Source: Nocardioides sp. (lineage in GTDB: Bacteria > Actinomycetota > Actinomycetes > Propionibacteriales > Nocardioidaceae). Taken from it: DNA of 64,000 bases. A program made the translations under genes and the position numbers. Location of the stretch: contig PBYI01000069.1 of assembly GCA_002729525.1 (NCBI GenBank), positions 16,710-80,709 of the forward strand. The letters are read 5' to 3'. Under the pieces are notes generated by a model, which had not been told where the DNA came from, did no database searches, and saw only the letters and a list, made by a program, of their open reading frames with translations. Positions 28,806 to 36,509 of the stretch are shown here, piece by piece (the first letter of the stretch is position 1; each line of letters opens with the position of its first letter).

Positions 28806-29966
28806 TCAGTCCGCCGGCGCGTCCCCCAGCCGGGCGAGGATCGTGTCGTTGTTGGGGTCGGATGGCGCGCGGTGCACGGTGACGTCGGTGAAGCCGGCGG
28901 CGCGCAGCGCGGCGACGTACGACGAGGTGCCCCACATGCCGCCGGGGGCGATCCCCTCGCGTCGCTTGGCGAGCGGGAGGCAGTGGTAGAGCCCGAAGCC
29001 GAGCACGCCGAGGGCGTGCGCGTCGCGGGTGTCGTGGTCGAGGTCCCCGGTGAAGCCGAGCTCGTGGAGGTAGAGGACGCCGCCGGGGGCCAGCAGGCGA
29101 CGGGCGCGGGCGAGGAATCCTGCTGGGTCGGCCAGGTCGTGGACGAGGTTGGCGGCCATGACGAGGTCGAACGGGCCGTCCGCCGCGAGAGCGGCCAGCG
29201 GGTCGGTGCTGTCGGTTCCGTCGTGAGGCAGGTCCTCGACGTCCACCACGTGCGCCTCGACGTTGGTGAGACCCGCCTCGGCCACCCGCTGCCGCGTCGC
29301 CTCGACGGAACCGGCCGACTGGTCGACGCCGACGAGGTGGGCCTCGGGGAACCGGCCGGCCAGGAGGCCGAGGGCCTGCCCGGTGCCGCAGCCCACGTCG
29401 AGCACCCGCCCGCCCGCCTCCAGCGCCTCGGTCACGCCGAGCAGCGGGACGACCTCGTCGAGGAGCGCACGGGCGAAGATCGGACCGCTCTCGCCGGCGA
29501 GGACCTCCACGATCCGGCCCTCGTACGACGACGCGGGGATGCCGCCGCCGGTGCGTGCGGCCTCGACGAGCTGGTCCTCGAGGGTGGCGAGGGCGGTGAT
29601 CTGGGTGGTGATGCGCGACCAGTGCGCCGGTCCACCGCGCGGGGTGAGCACGACCTCGTAGCCGGGGCGCAGGCCGAAGCGCGGCGCGTCGGCGTCGCCG
29701 ACCTGTGCGGCCATGCCCCCGGCGACCAGGCCCCACACCCACTCCTGCACGTAACGGGCGTCCACGCCGGCCCGCTCGCCGATCTCCACGGTGCTCCGCG
29801 CGACGCCGTCGGCCATCGCCTCGTGCAGGCCGAGGCGCTCCCCGAAGGACAGGAGCAGGCCCAGCCAGGCGTCGTTCATGACCCGGACGACGTGGTCGGT
29901 CGCCGCCTGGACGTCGGGGTGCTCGGGGTCCCGGTGCTGGGGACCGGGCTCGTCGGTGGACCGCAT
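28806..29966 (-). CDS. Class I SAM-dependent methyltransferase with N-terminal winged helix
   Basis: 386 residues. Residues ~30-100 form a dimerisation/winged-helix module like that of small-molecule methyltransferases (GERAGVDARYVQEWVWGLVAGG). The SAM site is VLDVGCGTGQALGLLAGRFP, followed by the acidic strand (LVGVDQSAGSVEATRQR) and NLVHDLAD. A late segment resembles the Rv2258c-type methyltransferases. It is the first gene of the minus-strand run, read away from the GntR gene, with the TGGAA-N5-TTCCA repeat in its upstream region. The methyl acceptor is unknown. Confidence 0.85.
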   Translation of the reverse strand: MRSTDEPGPQHRDPEHPDVQAATDHVVRVMNDAWLGLLLSFGERLGLHEAMADGVARSTVEIGERAGVDARYVQEWVWGLVAGGMAAQVGDADAPRFGLRPGYEVVLTPRGGPAHWSRITTQITALATLEDQLVEAARTGGGIPASSYEGRIVEVLAGESGPIFARALLDEVVPLLGVTEALEAGGRVLDVGCGTGQALGLLAGRFPEAHLVGVDQSAGSVEATRQRVAEAGLTNVEAHVVDVEDLPHDGTDSTDPLAALAADGPFDLVMAANLVHDLADPAGFLARARRLLAPGGVLYLHELGFTGDLDHDTRDAHALGVLGFGLYHCLPLAKRREGIAPGGMWGTSSYVAALRAAGFTDVTVHRAPSDPNNDTILARLGDAPAD

Positions 29967-30011
29967 GCCGAGGACCTTAGGAGCCTGAATTCCATGATTC
30001 GATAGTTGCGA

Positions 30012-30026
30012 TGGAATTTCATTCCA
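30012..30026. promoter_or_regulatory. Inverted-repeat operator TGGAA-N5-TTCCA (copy 1)
   Basis: Perfect palindrome TGGAATTTCATTCCA in an AT-rich patch of the divergent methyltransferase/GntR intergenic region. AATTCCAT (29988-29995) and ATGGAATT (30011-30018) add a second overlapping dyad. A probable site for the adjacent GntR regulator. Confidence 0.55.
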
Positions 30027-30216
30027 CTGTTACACCTGCGAAACGGCTCCACCGAGACCATGGAAAGGGGAGAGAGGCGCACGCGTCCCGCGGCCCGCGC
30101 CGGGGCACCACCGCACGGGCGGTGTGGATCTCACCCACCAGGAAGGCCGCTGACCTGCAGGAACGACTGCCGGGTCCGCGTGCCGACGACGATCGACCTC
30201 GAGGGAGCCCAGCACG

Positions 30217-30954
30217 ATGAGCCAGCCGGCCGATGCGTGGAACCAGATTCCAGACCTGATGGAGCGTGGTTCCGTACGGCAGCACGTGACCGCACGTCTG
30301 CGCGACGACATCGTCCACGGACGGCTCCGTCCGGGCGCCCGGCTGACCGAGGCCTCGCTGGGATCGCGCTACTTCGTCAGCCGCACCCCGGTGCGCGACG
30401 CGCTGCGCACCCTGGAGGAGGAGGGCCTGGTCGCCACCGCCGGTGCGCGCCGGTACGTCGCCCGCCTGGGCCGCCGCGGCACCGAGGAGCTCTTCGACCT
30501 GCGCGCCGCCCTCGAGCCGCGCGCCGCCGGGCGGGCGGCCGAGGCCCCCGACCTGACCGTGCTCCGCGACCTCGTCGCCGTCGTCTCGGCCGGCGAGCAC
30601 GCGCTCGCCCGCGGCGACCTCGACGAGGTCGCGGTGCTCAACACCCGCTTCCACCACGGGCTCGTGCAGGCCTCCGGGTCGGTGGTCCTGCGCGACGCGC
30701 ACGAGCCGCTCGCGCTCCGGCTGACCTGGGCGCACCCGCGCGAGGCGGGGGCCGGCCTGGCCGAGGCCTGGACCGAGCACCGACGGATCCTCGACGCCGT
30801 CGTCACCGGCGACGTCGCCACGGCCACCGCCCGTGCCGCCGCCCACGTGCGCGCCTGCCGCACGCGCTACGACGTACGCAGCGCCACGACGGCTCGCCTC
30901 GCCCGGCCGGCACCGCGCGGCCTGCGCCCGCTCGGACCGGTGGTCGGCCGATGA
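30217..30954 (+). CDS. GntR family (FCD-type) regulator
   Basis: 245 residues. The winged helix lies at ~20-85 (QHVTARLRDDIVHGRLRPGARLTEASLGSRYFVSRTPVRDAL), the GntR signature with RTPVREAL-like ending. The C-terminal FCD domain is helical, with metal-ligand candidates (NTRFHHGL, HVRACR). A GAGGGAG ribosome-binding site (30201-30207) supports ATG 30217; ATG 30259 is an alternative that would put the second TGGAA-N5-TTCCA site (30238-30252) ahead of the gene. Its stop overlaps the amidohydrolase start (ATGA). It likely controls both divergent operons in response to a substrate acid. Confidence 0.9.
   Translation: MSQPADAWNQIPDLMERGSVRQHVTARLRDDIVHGRLRPGARLTEASLGSRYFVSRTPVRDALRTLEEEGLVATAGARRYVARLGRRGTEELFDLRAALEPRAAGRAAEAPDLTVLRDLVAVVSAGEHALARGDLDEVAVLNTRFHHGLVQASGSVVLRDAHEPLALRLTWAHPREAGAGLAEAWTEHRRILDAVVTGDVATATARAAAHVRACRTRYDVRSATTARLARPAPRGLRPLGPVVGR
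30238..30252. promoter_or_regulatory. Inverted-repeat operator TGGAA-N5-TTCCA (copy 2)
   Basis: TGGAACCAGATTCCA has the same half-sites and spacing as the copy at 30012. It lies within codons 8-12 of the GntR gene as annotated, 226 bp from copy 1, fitting autoregulation or DNA looping. Confidence 0.45.
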
Positions 30955-32321
30955 CCGACGCGCTCCCGCTGCTCCGGATCCGCAACGCCACCCTGCTGCC
31001 GGTCGACGACTCCGGCGAGGACGTCCTGCACGACGCCTGGCTCGAGGTCGGCGCCGACGGTCGCGTGGCCGCGATCGGCACCGGCACACCCCCGTCCGGC
31101 CGGGTCGTCGAGGACCTCGACGTCGCCGGCGCTCTGGTCGCCCCGGGCTTCGTGTCGTCCCACAGCCACCTGTTCACCAGCGGCTCCCGCGGCCTCGGCT
31201 CCGACTGCACGCTCTACGGCTGGGCCGACGCGATGTACGCCCGCACCCGGGAGGCGACGCCGGAGGAGATCTACTGGTGCGTCCTGCACGGGTCGCTGGA
31301 CTACCTCGACAACGGGGTGACGACCGCCTTCGACTTCGCCGACCCGCTGCTGCGCTGGGAGCCGATGGTCGACGGGAAGCGGAGCGAGGTCGGGCACCTG
31401 CGGCCGATCGAGTACGCCTACCGCCAGGTCGACGCGAAGGTCGACGCCGGGCTGCGGTTCGTGCACGCCATCCAGCTCGACGAGTCGGTCGGCACCGACG
31501 AGGAGATCCTCGAGCGGCTCGGTGCCGGGGTCGCCCACGCCCGGACCGCACCGGCCGACCAACTCCTGCGGGCGTCGGTGAGCGGCGGTGTGCAGTGGGC
31601 CCGTCGCCGCGACGCCGCGGACCTGGAGGCCGAGGCGATGGAGCGCTTCCGGCTGATGAACCAGGCTCACTTCCTGGAGACGCCGGAGGCCGTCGAGCAC
31701 CAGCGCAGCAGGTTCGCCTGGCTGCGCGAGGCCGGTCTGCTCGGCTCGGACTTCGTCTTCGGCCACTTCGTGCAGACGACACCCGAGATCCTCGACGAGG
31801 CCGCGGCCAACGGCTGCGCGGTGTCCTGGCAGCCGGCCGCCAACGGGCGCCTCGGCTCCGGCGTGGCCGACGTGGTGGGCATGCGCGAGCGCGGGATGCG
31901 CGTCGGCATCGGTCTCGACGACCAGGCCTGCTCCGACCTCGCCGACCCCTGGCAGAGCATGCGGCTCGGCCTCTACACGCTGCGCGCGACCGGCACACCG
32001 CCGTCGTCGCTCCTCCCGCGCGACCTGCTGCGGATCCACACCCGCGGTGCGGCCGAGGCGCTCGGTGTCGACGACCGCGTCGGCAGCCTGGAGGTCGGCA
32101 AGCAGGCCGACCTCGTCGTGGTCGACCCGCGGCACCCCGACGTGGGACCGCTGTGGGACCCGGTCGCGAGCTACGTGCTGTCGATGAGCCTGCGCAACCT
32201 GCGACGGGTCGTCGTCGGCGGCCGCACGGTCAGCGTCGACGGCGTGTCGACCAACCCGGTCGCCGACGAGGCGCGGGCCAAGCTGCACGAGGTCATGCAC
32301 GCGATCGCGGTGCGGTCGTGA
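30951..32321 (+). CDS. Amidohydrolase-superfamily deaminase (AtzA/TrzN/cytosine deaminase-like)
   Basis: 456 residues. Composite N-terminal sandwich plus TIM barrel; metal ligands HSHLF (HxH), a His in FGHFVQTTPE and the Asp of GLDDQACSD are in place, as are DRVGSLEVGKQADLVVVD and the closing strand. This mononuclear-metal subgroup removes amino or halo groups from N-heterocyclic rings (guanine, cytosine, s-triazine, S-adenosylhomocysteine). It starts inside the GntR stop (ATGA). It supplies the deamination step proposed for this island. Confidence 0.9.
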   Translation: MTDALPLLRIRNATLLPVDDSGEDVLHDAWLEVGADGRVAAIGTGTPPSGRVVEDLDVAGALVAPGFVSSHSHLFTSGSRGLGSDCTLYGWADAMYARTREATPEEIYWCVLHGSLDYLDNGVTTAFDFADPLLRWEPMVDGKRSEVGHLRPIEYAYRQVDAKVDAGLRFVHAIQLDESVGTDEEILERLGAGVAHARTAPADQLLRASVSGGVQWARRRDAADLEAEAMERFRLMNQAHFLETPEAVEHQRSRFAWLREAGLLGSDFVFGHFVQTTPEILDEAAANGCAVSWQPAANGRLGSGVADVVGMRERGMRVGIGLDDQACSDLADPWQSMRLGLYTLRATGTPPSSLLPRDLLRIHTRGAAEALGVDDRVGSLEVGKQADLVVVDPRHPDVGPLWDPVASYVLSMSLRNLRRVVVGGRTVSVDGVSTNPVADEARAKLHEVMHAIAVRS

Positions 32322-33148
32322 TGGCGCGCCCGGCTCTCGCGGTCCTGGTGCCCGGCCCCGCGGGCGACGGCTCCTGGGTCGACGCCGCGCTGGCGTCGTA
32401 CGACGGTGTGGTCGCGGGCGAGGACGTCGTCGTGGTGCACGGGACGCCCGACCGGCTGCCTGACGCCGACGTGGTGCTCGCGCACGGCATCCAGTACGCC
32501 CCGCTGGTGCGCGCGGCTCCTGACCGGACGGTCGTGATGAGCGACGTGCCGGCCTCCGTCGAGGGGCTCGGGCACGCCACGCTCGTCGACTGGGCCTGGT
32601 ACGAGGCGGCCCGGGTCGCCGGACGCGTCGCGGCGGTGGTCGCCGACGGCCTGCCCGTCGGCCTGGTCGCCGGCCCCGCCGTCCCCACCCAGCGCAAGGT
32701 GGCCGACGCCTTCTCGGCCGGCGTCGCCGACGCCGGGACCGGCTGCGCCACAGTGGCCGTGCACCTGCCGTCGTTCGACGACGTCGCCGGCGGTCGTGGG
32801 GCCGGCACCCGCCTCGTGGAGGCGATGGGGTGCCGGGTCCTGCTCGGCACGGCCGACGGCGCGGGCGACGCCGCAGCGGAGCAGGCCCGCGCGGCCGGTG
32901 CGCTGACACTCGGCTTCCTCCGGCCCCACCCCGACGACCTCGGGCACGTGCTCAGCGACGTGACCGGCGTGCTGCGCGGGCTCGTCACCGACGCGCTCGC
33001 CACCGGGCGCACCGGCACCGCTGCCGGGCACGACCGTCCCGTCCACGCCGGCCTCGCCTCCGGCCACCTCGACCTCGTCCTGAGCGACCACGTCGGCGCC
33101 GCCGCCGTACGCGCTCGGGCGGACGCCCTCGCGGCGTACGCGGGCTGA
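32321..33148 (+). CDS. Cytoplasmic BMP/PnrA-like ligand-binding protein
   Basis: 275 residues. It resembles the periplasmic binding fold of BMP (PnrA, Med) nucleoside-binding proteins: VLVPGPAGDGSWVDAALASYD, VVLAHGIQYAPLVRAAPD, DWAWYEAARVAGRVAAVV, GPAVPTQRKVADAFSAGVADAG. Unlike transport proteins it has no signal peptide or lipobox, so it is cytosolic and may be an enzyme or sensor of a nucleoside-like ligand. It overlaps the amidohydrolase stop by one base (TGATG). Family placement is moderate. Confidence 0.6.
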   Translation: MARPALAVLVPGPAGDGSWVDAALASYDGVVAGEDVVVVHGTPDRLPDADVVLAHGIQYAPLVRAAPDRTVVMSDVPASVEGLGHATLVDWAWYEAARVAGRVAAVVADGLPVGLVAGPAVPTQRKVADAFSAGVADAGTGCATVAVHLPSFDDVAGGRGAGTRLVEAMGCRVLLGTADGAGDAAAEQARAAGALTLGFLRPHPDDLGHVLSDVTGVLRGLVTDALATGRTGTAAGHDRPVHAGLASGHLDLVLSDHVGAAAVRARADALAAYAG

Positions 33149-33201
33149 CCCGCACCCAGACCTCCGGAGCACCGGACGCACCACCACATGGAGAACCACC
33201 G

Positions 33202-34350
33202 ATGACCACCCTCACCCTGCCCCTCGTGGAGGCCTGCCCGAAGAAGATGCGGCTCGGCCCCTGCGGCGGGGTCGGCCCCGACGGCGGCTGCGAGATCGAC
33301 CCGTCGCACGCCTGCCTCTTCCTCGAGCCGGAGTGGGCGTCCGCCCAGGCTGCGTCCGCCCCGGTCACGCCGGCCACCCATCGCACCGCCCCGGGCACGA
33401 GCGCCTTCCAGGACCGGCTCGACTCCGGCGCCTTCGGCGTCGTCGCCGAGGTCAACGGACCCGACACCGTCGACGTCACCGAGTTCGTCACCGCCGCCGA
33501 ACGGATCGCCGAGGTCGCCGACGTCGTGTCGGTGACCGACCACTCCGGCGCGACCGTGCACATGGGCAACGTCGCGGCGACCGCGCACCTCCTGGCCCGC
33601 GGGCTGGAGGTGATGCCGACCTTCGGCTGCCGCGACCGCAACCGGATGGCGCTCCAGGGCGACCTGCTCGGCATCGCCAGCCTCGGCGCCCGCAACGCGC
33701 TGCTCGTGACCGGCAACCACCCGGAGGTCGGCGACAGCCCCGACGCCACGCCGGTGTTCGACCTCGACAGCCCCCGGCTGCTCCAGGTCGCGGCGCGGAT
33801 GCGCGACGAGGGCCGCTACGCCAACGGCCGTCCGATCGAGGAGCGGCCGCGCCTGTACCTGGGCGCCACCGCGCACCCGTTCGCGCAGCCGTACGACGAC
33901 CGCCCGGGGCAGGTGCTGCGCAAGGTGGTCGCCGGCGCCGACTTCGTGATCTCCCAGCACGTCTTCGACCTGCCGCTGTGGCGTCGCTTCGTCGACGGCG
34001 TCAACGCGCTGCGCGGCGACGCGCCGCCGTTCCACCTGCTCGGCGGCGTGGCGATCCTCCCCGACGAGCCGATCGCCCGCCGCGTCAACGCCGGCCTGCG
34101 CGGCTTCTCGATCCCCGAGGAGACCCTGACCCGGCTGCGGCAGGCCAGGGACCCGCAGGCCGAGGGCATCACCATCGCCGCCGAGATCGTCGCCGAGCTC
34201 GACGCCACCGACGGGGTGTCCGGCTGCCTGCTCGCGCCGGTCACCGGCCGCAGCAACGCGCTCACCGCGAGCGCCGAGCAGACCGAGCTGATCGCCGAGG
34301 TCCGGCGCCAGGCCGGCGTGCCGGTGCCGGTGTCGGGGGCCGCTTCGTGA
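33202..34350 (+). CDS. Methylenetetrahydrofolate reductase-like protein with N-terminal Cys-rich domain
   Basis: 382 residues. Residues ~10-50 hold CPKKMRLGPCGGVGPDGGCEI followed by HACLF, matching the small MTHFR_C-type cysteine domain that in other proteins is a separate or C-terminal unit. Residues ~60-375 are a MetF-like FAD TIM barrel (VVAEVNGPDT, VVSVTDHSGATVHMG, RDRNRMALQGDLLG, NALLVTGNHPEVGD). The protein probably interconverts methyl- and methylene-tetrahydrofolate, or uses folate-bound methyl groups from catabolism. It is read with the amidohydrolase and phosphotriesterase genes. Confidence 0.8.
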   Translation: MTTLTLPLVEACPKKMRLGPCGGVGPDGGCEIDPSHACLFLEPEWASAQAASAPVTPATHRTAPGTSAFQDRLDSGAFGVVAEVNGPDTVDVTEFVTAAERIAEVADVVSVTDHSGATVHMGNVAATAHLLARGLEVMPTFGCRDRNRMALQGDLLGIASLGARNALLVTGNHPEVGDSPDATPVFDLDSPRLLQVAARMRDEGRYANGRPIEERPRLYLGATAHPFAQPYDDRPGQVLRKVVAGADFVISQHVFDLPLWRRFVDGVNALRGDAPPFHLLGGVAILPDEPIARRVNAGLRGFSIPEETLTRLRQARDPQAEGITIAAEIVAELDATDGVSGCLLAPVTGRSNALTASAEQTELIAEVRRQAGVPVPVSGAAS

Positions 34351-34397
34351 GCCCCCGCGCCGGCGGGGGCGGTGCCGGCGTGGAGGAGGGCTCCGTG

Positions 34398-35432
34398 ATG
34401 ACGGTGACCGGCCCGCTGGCCGCCGCCGACCTCGGCCTGGTCCTTCCGCACGAGCACCTCATCGCCAACGCCACCAGCCAGTGGCGGGTACCGGAGTCCG
34501 ACGAGGACCTCGCCGAGCAGACCCGGCCCTACCGGGCCGAGCTGCACGGCAAGGTGCAGACCCAGCCGTTCTCCTACCGGTCGGCCATGCAGCAGCTCGA
34601 CCTCGACGTCGCCCTCACCGAGCTCCGGTCGTACGCCGCCGCGGGGGGTGGCACGGTCGTCGAGCTGGGGATCCCCGGCTATGGCCGGGACGCCGCCGCC
34701 CTCCAGGTGCTGTCACGGCTCTCGGGGGTGCCCGTGGTGATGGGCTGCGGCGAGTACGTCGCGCACTCCCACTCGCCGTACGTCCGGCACGTGGGCGCCG
34801 AGGTCGTCCGCGACGTGCTCATCGACGAGATCACCGTCGGCGTCGGCGCCACCGGTGTGCGGGCCGGGATCATCGGCGAGATCGGCAGCGGCAACCCGGT
34901 CGACGAGCAGGAGCTCAAGGTGCTCGACGCGGCCGCGATGGCGCACCTGGAGACCGGCGTGCCGATCAACATCCACCGGTCGATCTTCCCCGACCCGATG
35001 GCCGGGCTGGTCGCGCTCGACCGGGTGCTCGACCACGGCGTCGACCCGGCGAAGGTCGTCGTCAGCCACTGCGACGAACGGCCCGAGCCGGAGTTCGCGC
35101 TCGCCGTCGCCGAGCGCGGCGCCTGGGCGGAGCTCGACACGTTCGGCATGGAGCAGTGGGCCTCCACGGCCCGCCAGGGCACGACGTACCCGGCGCGGTC
35201 CTACGACCACCACCGCATCGACATGCTGCTCCGGCTGCTGGACGCCGGGCACCTCGACCGGGTGCTGCTCAGCCACGACATCGCGATGAAGCCGCAGTTC
35301 AGCGCGTACGGCGGCTGGGGGCTCACCCACCTGCTCACCAACATCCGGCCACAGCTCGAGGCGCGCGGGGTCGCGCCGGCGGAGGTCGACCGGATCATGC
35401 GGGACAACCCGCGGCGGATGCTCGCGGGCTGA
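34398..35432 (+). CDS. Phosphotriesterase-family metal hydrolase
   Basis: 344 residues. Binuclear-metal ligands: HEHL near the start (HxH), Glu of IIGEIGSG in place of the carbamylated Lys of true phosphotriesterases, His of NIHRS, His in SHCDE, and Asp of LLSHDI. Php/lactonase members hydrolyse lactones, amides or phosphoesters. ATG 34398 is set by the strong GGAGGAGGG at 34382-34390; GTG 34347, overlapping the previous stop, is an alternative. Last gene of the GntR operon; a copy of the palindromic repeat follows. Confidence 0.85.
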   Translation: MTVTGPLAAADLGLVLPHEHLIANATSQWRVPESDEDLAEQTRPYRAELHGKVQTQPFSYRSAMQQLDLDVALTELRSYAAAGGGTVVELGIPGYGRDAAALQVLSRLSGVPVVMGCGEYVAHSHSPYVRHVGAEVVRDVLIDEITVGVGATGVRAGIIGEIGSGNPVDEQELKVLDAAAMAHLETGVPINIHRSIFPDPMAGLVALDRVLDHGVDPAKVVVSHCDERPEPEFALAVAERGAWAELDTFGMEQWASTARQGTTYPARSYDHHRIDMLLRLLDAGHLDRVLLSHDIAMKPQFSAYGGWGLTHLLTNIRPQLEARGVAPAEVDRIMRDNPRRMLAG

Positions 35433-35472
35433 GCGGGGCCGGCCCAGCGGGGTCCGCGTGGGCCGGCCTGCG

Positions 35473-35531
35473 GGGGGCGGTGCACGGTCAACCGTCCGGA
35501 CGACCGGATCGGTTGACTGCTCACCGCCCCC
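35473..35531. repeat. Structured palindromic repeat, single copy (copy A)
   Basis: 59 bp between convergent genes. Outer arms GGGGGCGGTG / CACCGCCCCC; inner arms GTCAACCG (35487-35494) / CGGTTGAC (35510-35517) with a 15-base centre ending in GAT. Same architecture as the three tandem copies at 57065-57264. Confidence 0.85.
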
Positions 35532-35561
35532 GGGCACTCCCCGGAGGCGGCCGGGCCGGCC

Positions 35562-36509
35562 TCAGACCTGCGGCGCCCAGTACCGCGCGCCCGACTCCTC
35601 ACGTGCGGCGTCCATCCGCTGCAGCCGGCGCAGCCCGTCCACGAGCGTGGTCGTGGCGTCCTCGATGCCCGCGCCGACGGCCAGGGTGCGCCCGGACGGG
35701 TAGGTGTCGGTGCAGCCGAGCACCACGCCGGTACGCCGCCCGAACAGCGACCCGAGCGTCACCACGGCCGACGCCTCCCGGTCGTTGCTGAGCACGCCCG
35801 CGCGCACCCAGTAGTCGACCACCTCTGCGTGCCGCGGTTGGAGGTAGCCGCCGATCGACGGGCGGCCGTTGCCGAGGATGTCGGAGTCGGTGGAGCGGGT
35901 GACGCCCGCGTGCACCGAGGCGCCGGCGTCCTGGGCGGCGCCGAGGAACGCCGCCACCACGTCGTACGACGTCGCGGCGGGGTAGTGCGACTCGACGTAC
36001 GCCCGGGTCATGCCCTCCTCGCGCACCACGCCGGTGGAGACGACGACGTCGCCGGGGTGCAGGAACGGGTGCAGGCCCGCCGCGGCGCCGAAGTAGACGA
36101 GCACCTCGGCGTCGGTGTGCTCGAGCAGCTCGACCAGGGCGAGCTCCAGGTCCGGGCTGCCACTGCCGGTCGCGACGACGGTGACCGACTCGCCGCCTCC
36201 GAGCGGGGCGGTGGCGGTCTGGAAGAGCCCGGTGGAGCCGACCTCCTCGGCCGGCCCGAAGCGCGACGCCAGCCGGTGCGCGTGACCGGGCCCCTCGTGC
36301 CCGCCGAGCGGGTCGCGGACGCTGAGCACGACGTACTTGCCGACCTTGGTGGGGTCGATGCCGGTCAGCGCCGGCCGTCCGTCGATGGACAGCCCACGCT
36401 CCGGCATCACGTCGCGGTAGCCGTAGTCGTCGAGCACCCGGCGACGCAGCCGGGTCACCGCCTCGCGGTCCTCGGCGGAGACCCAGGCGGGGTCGTGGAA
36501 TCCGGTCAT
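35562..36509 (-). CDS. Nucleoside phosphorylase family (PNP/UDP phosphorylase-like)
   Basis: 315 residues. Trimeric/hexameric phosphorylase pattern: VTVVATGSGSPDLELALVELLEH, VLVYFGAAAGLHPFLHPGDVVVSTGVVREEGMTRAY, and a late substrate region ASAVVTLGSLFGRRTGVVLGCTDTY with the Glu of the usual MExA motif changed. It would split a nucleoside into base and sugar phosphate. Paired by a 4-base overlap (ATGA) with the PfkB gene, so the two act in series. Changes in the ribose-binding Glu region suggest an unusual substrate. Confidence 0.85.
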   Translation of the reverse strand: MTGFHDPAWVSAEDREAVTRLRRRVLDDYGYRDVMPERGLSIDGRPALTGIDPTKVGKYVVLSVRDPLGGHEGPGHAHRLASRFGPAEEVGSTGLFQTATAPLGGGESVTVVATGSGSPDLELALVELLEHTDAEVLVYFGAAAGLHPFLHPGDVVVSTGVVREEGMTRAYVESHYPAATSYDVVAAFLGAAQDAGASVHAGVTRSTDSDILGNGRPSIGGYLQPRHAEVVDYWVRAGVLSNDREASAVVTLGSLFGRRTGVVLGCTDTYPSGRTLAVGAGIEDATTTLVDGLRRLQRMDAAREESGARYWAPQV

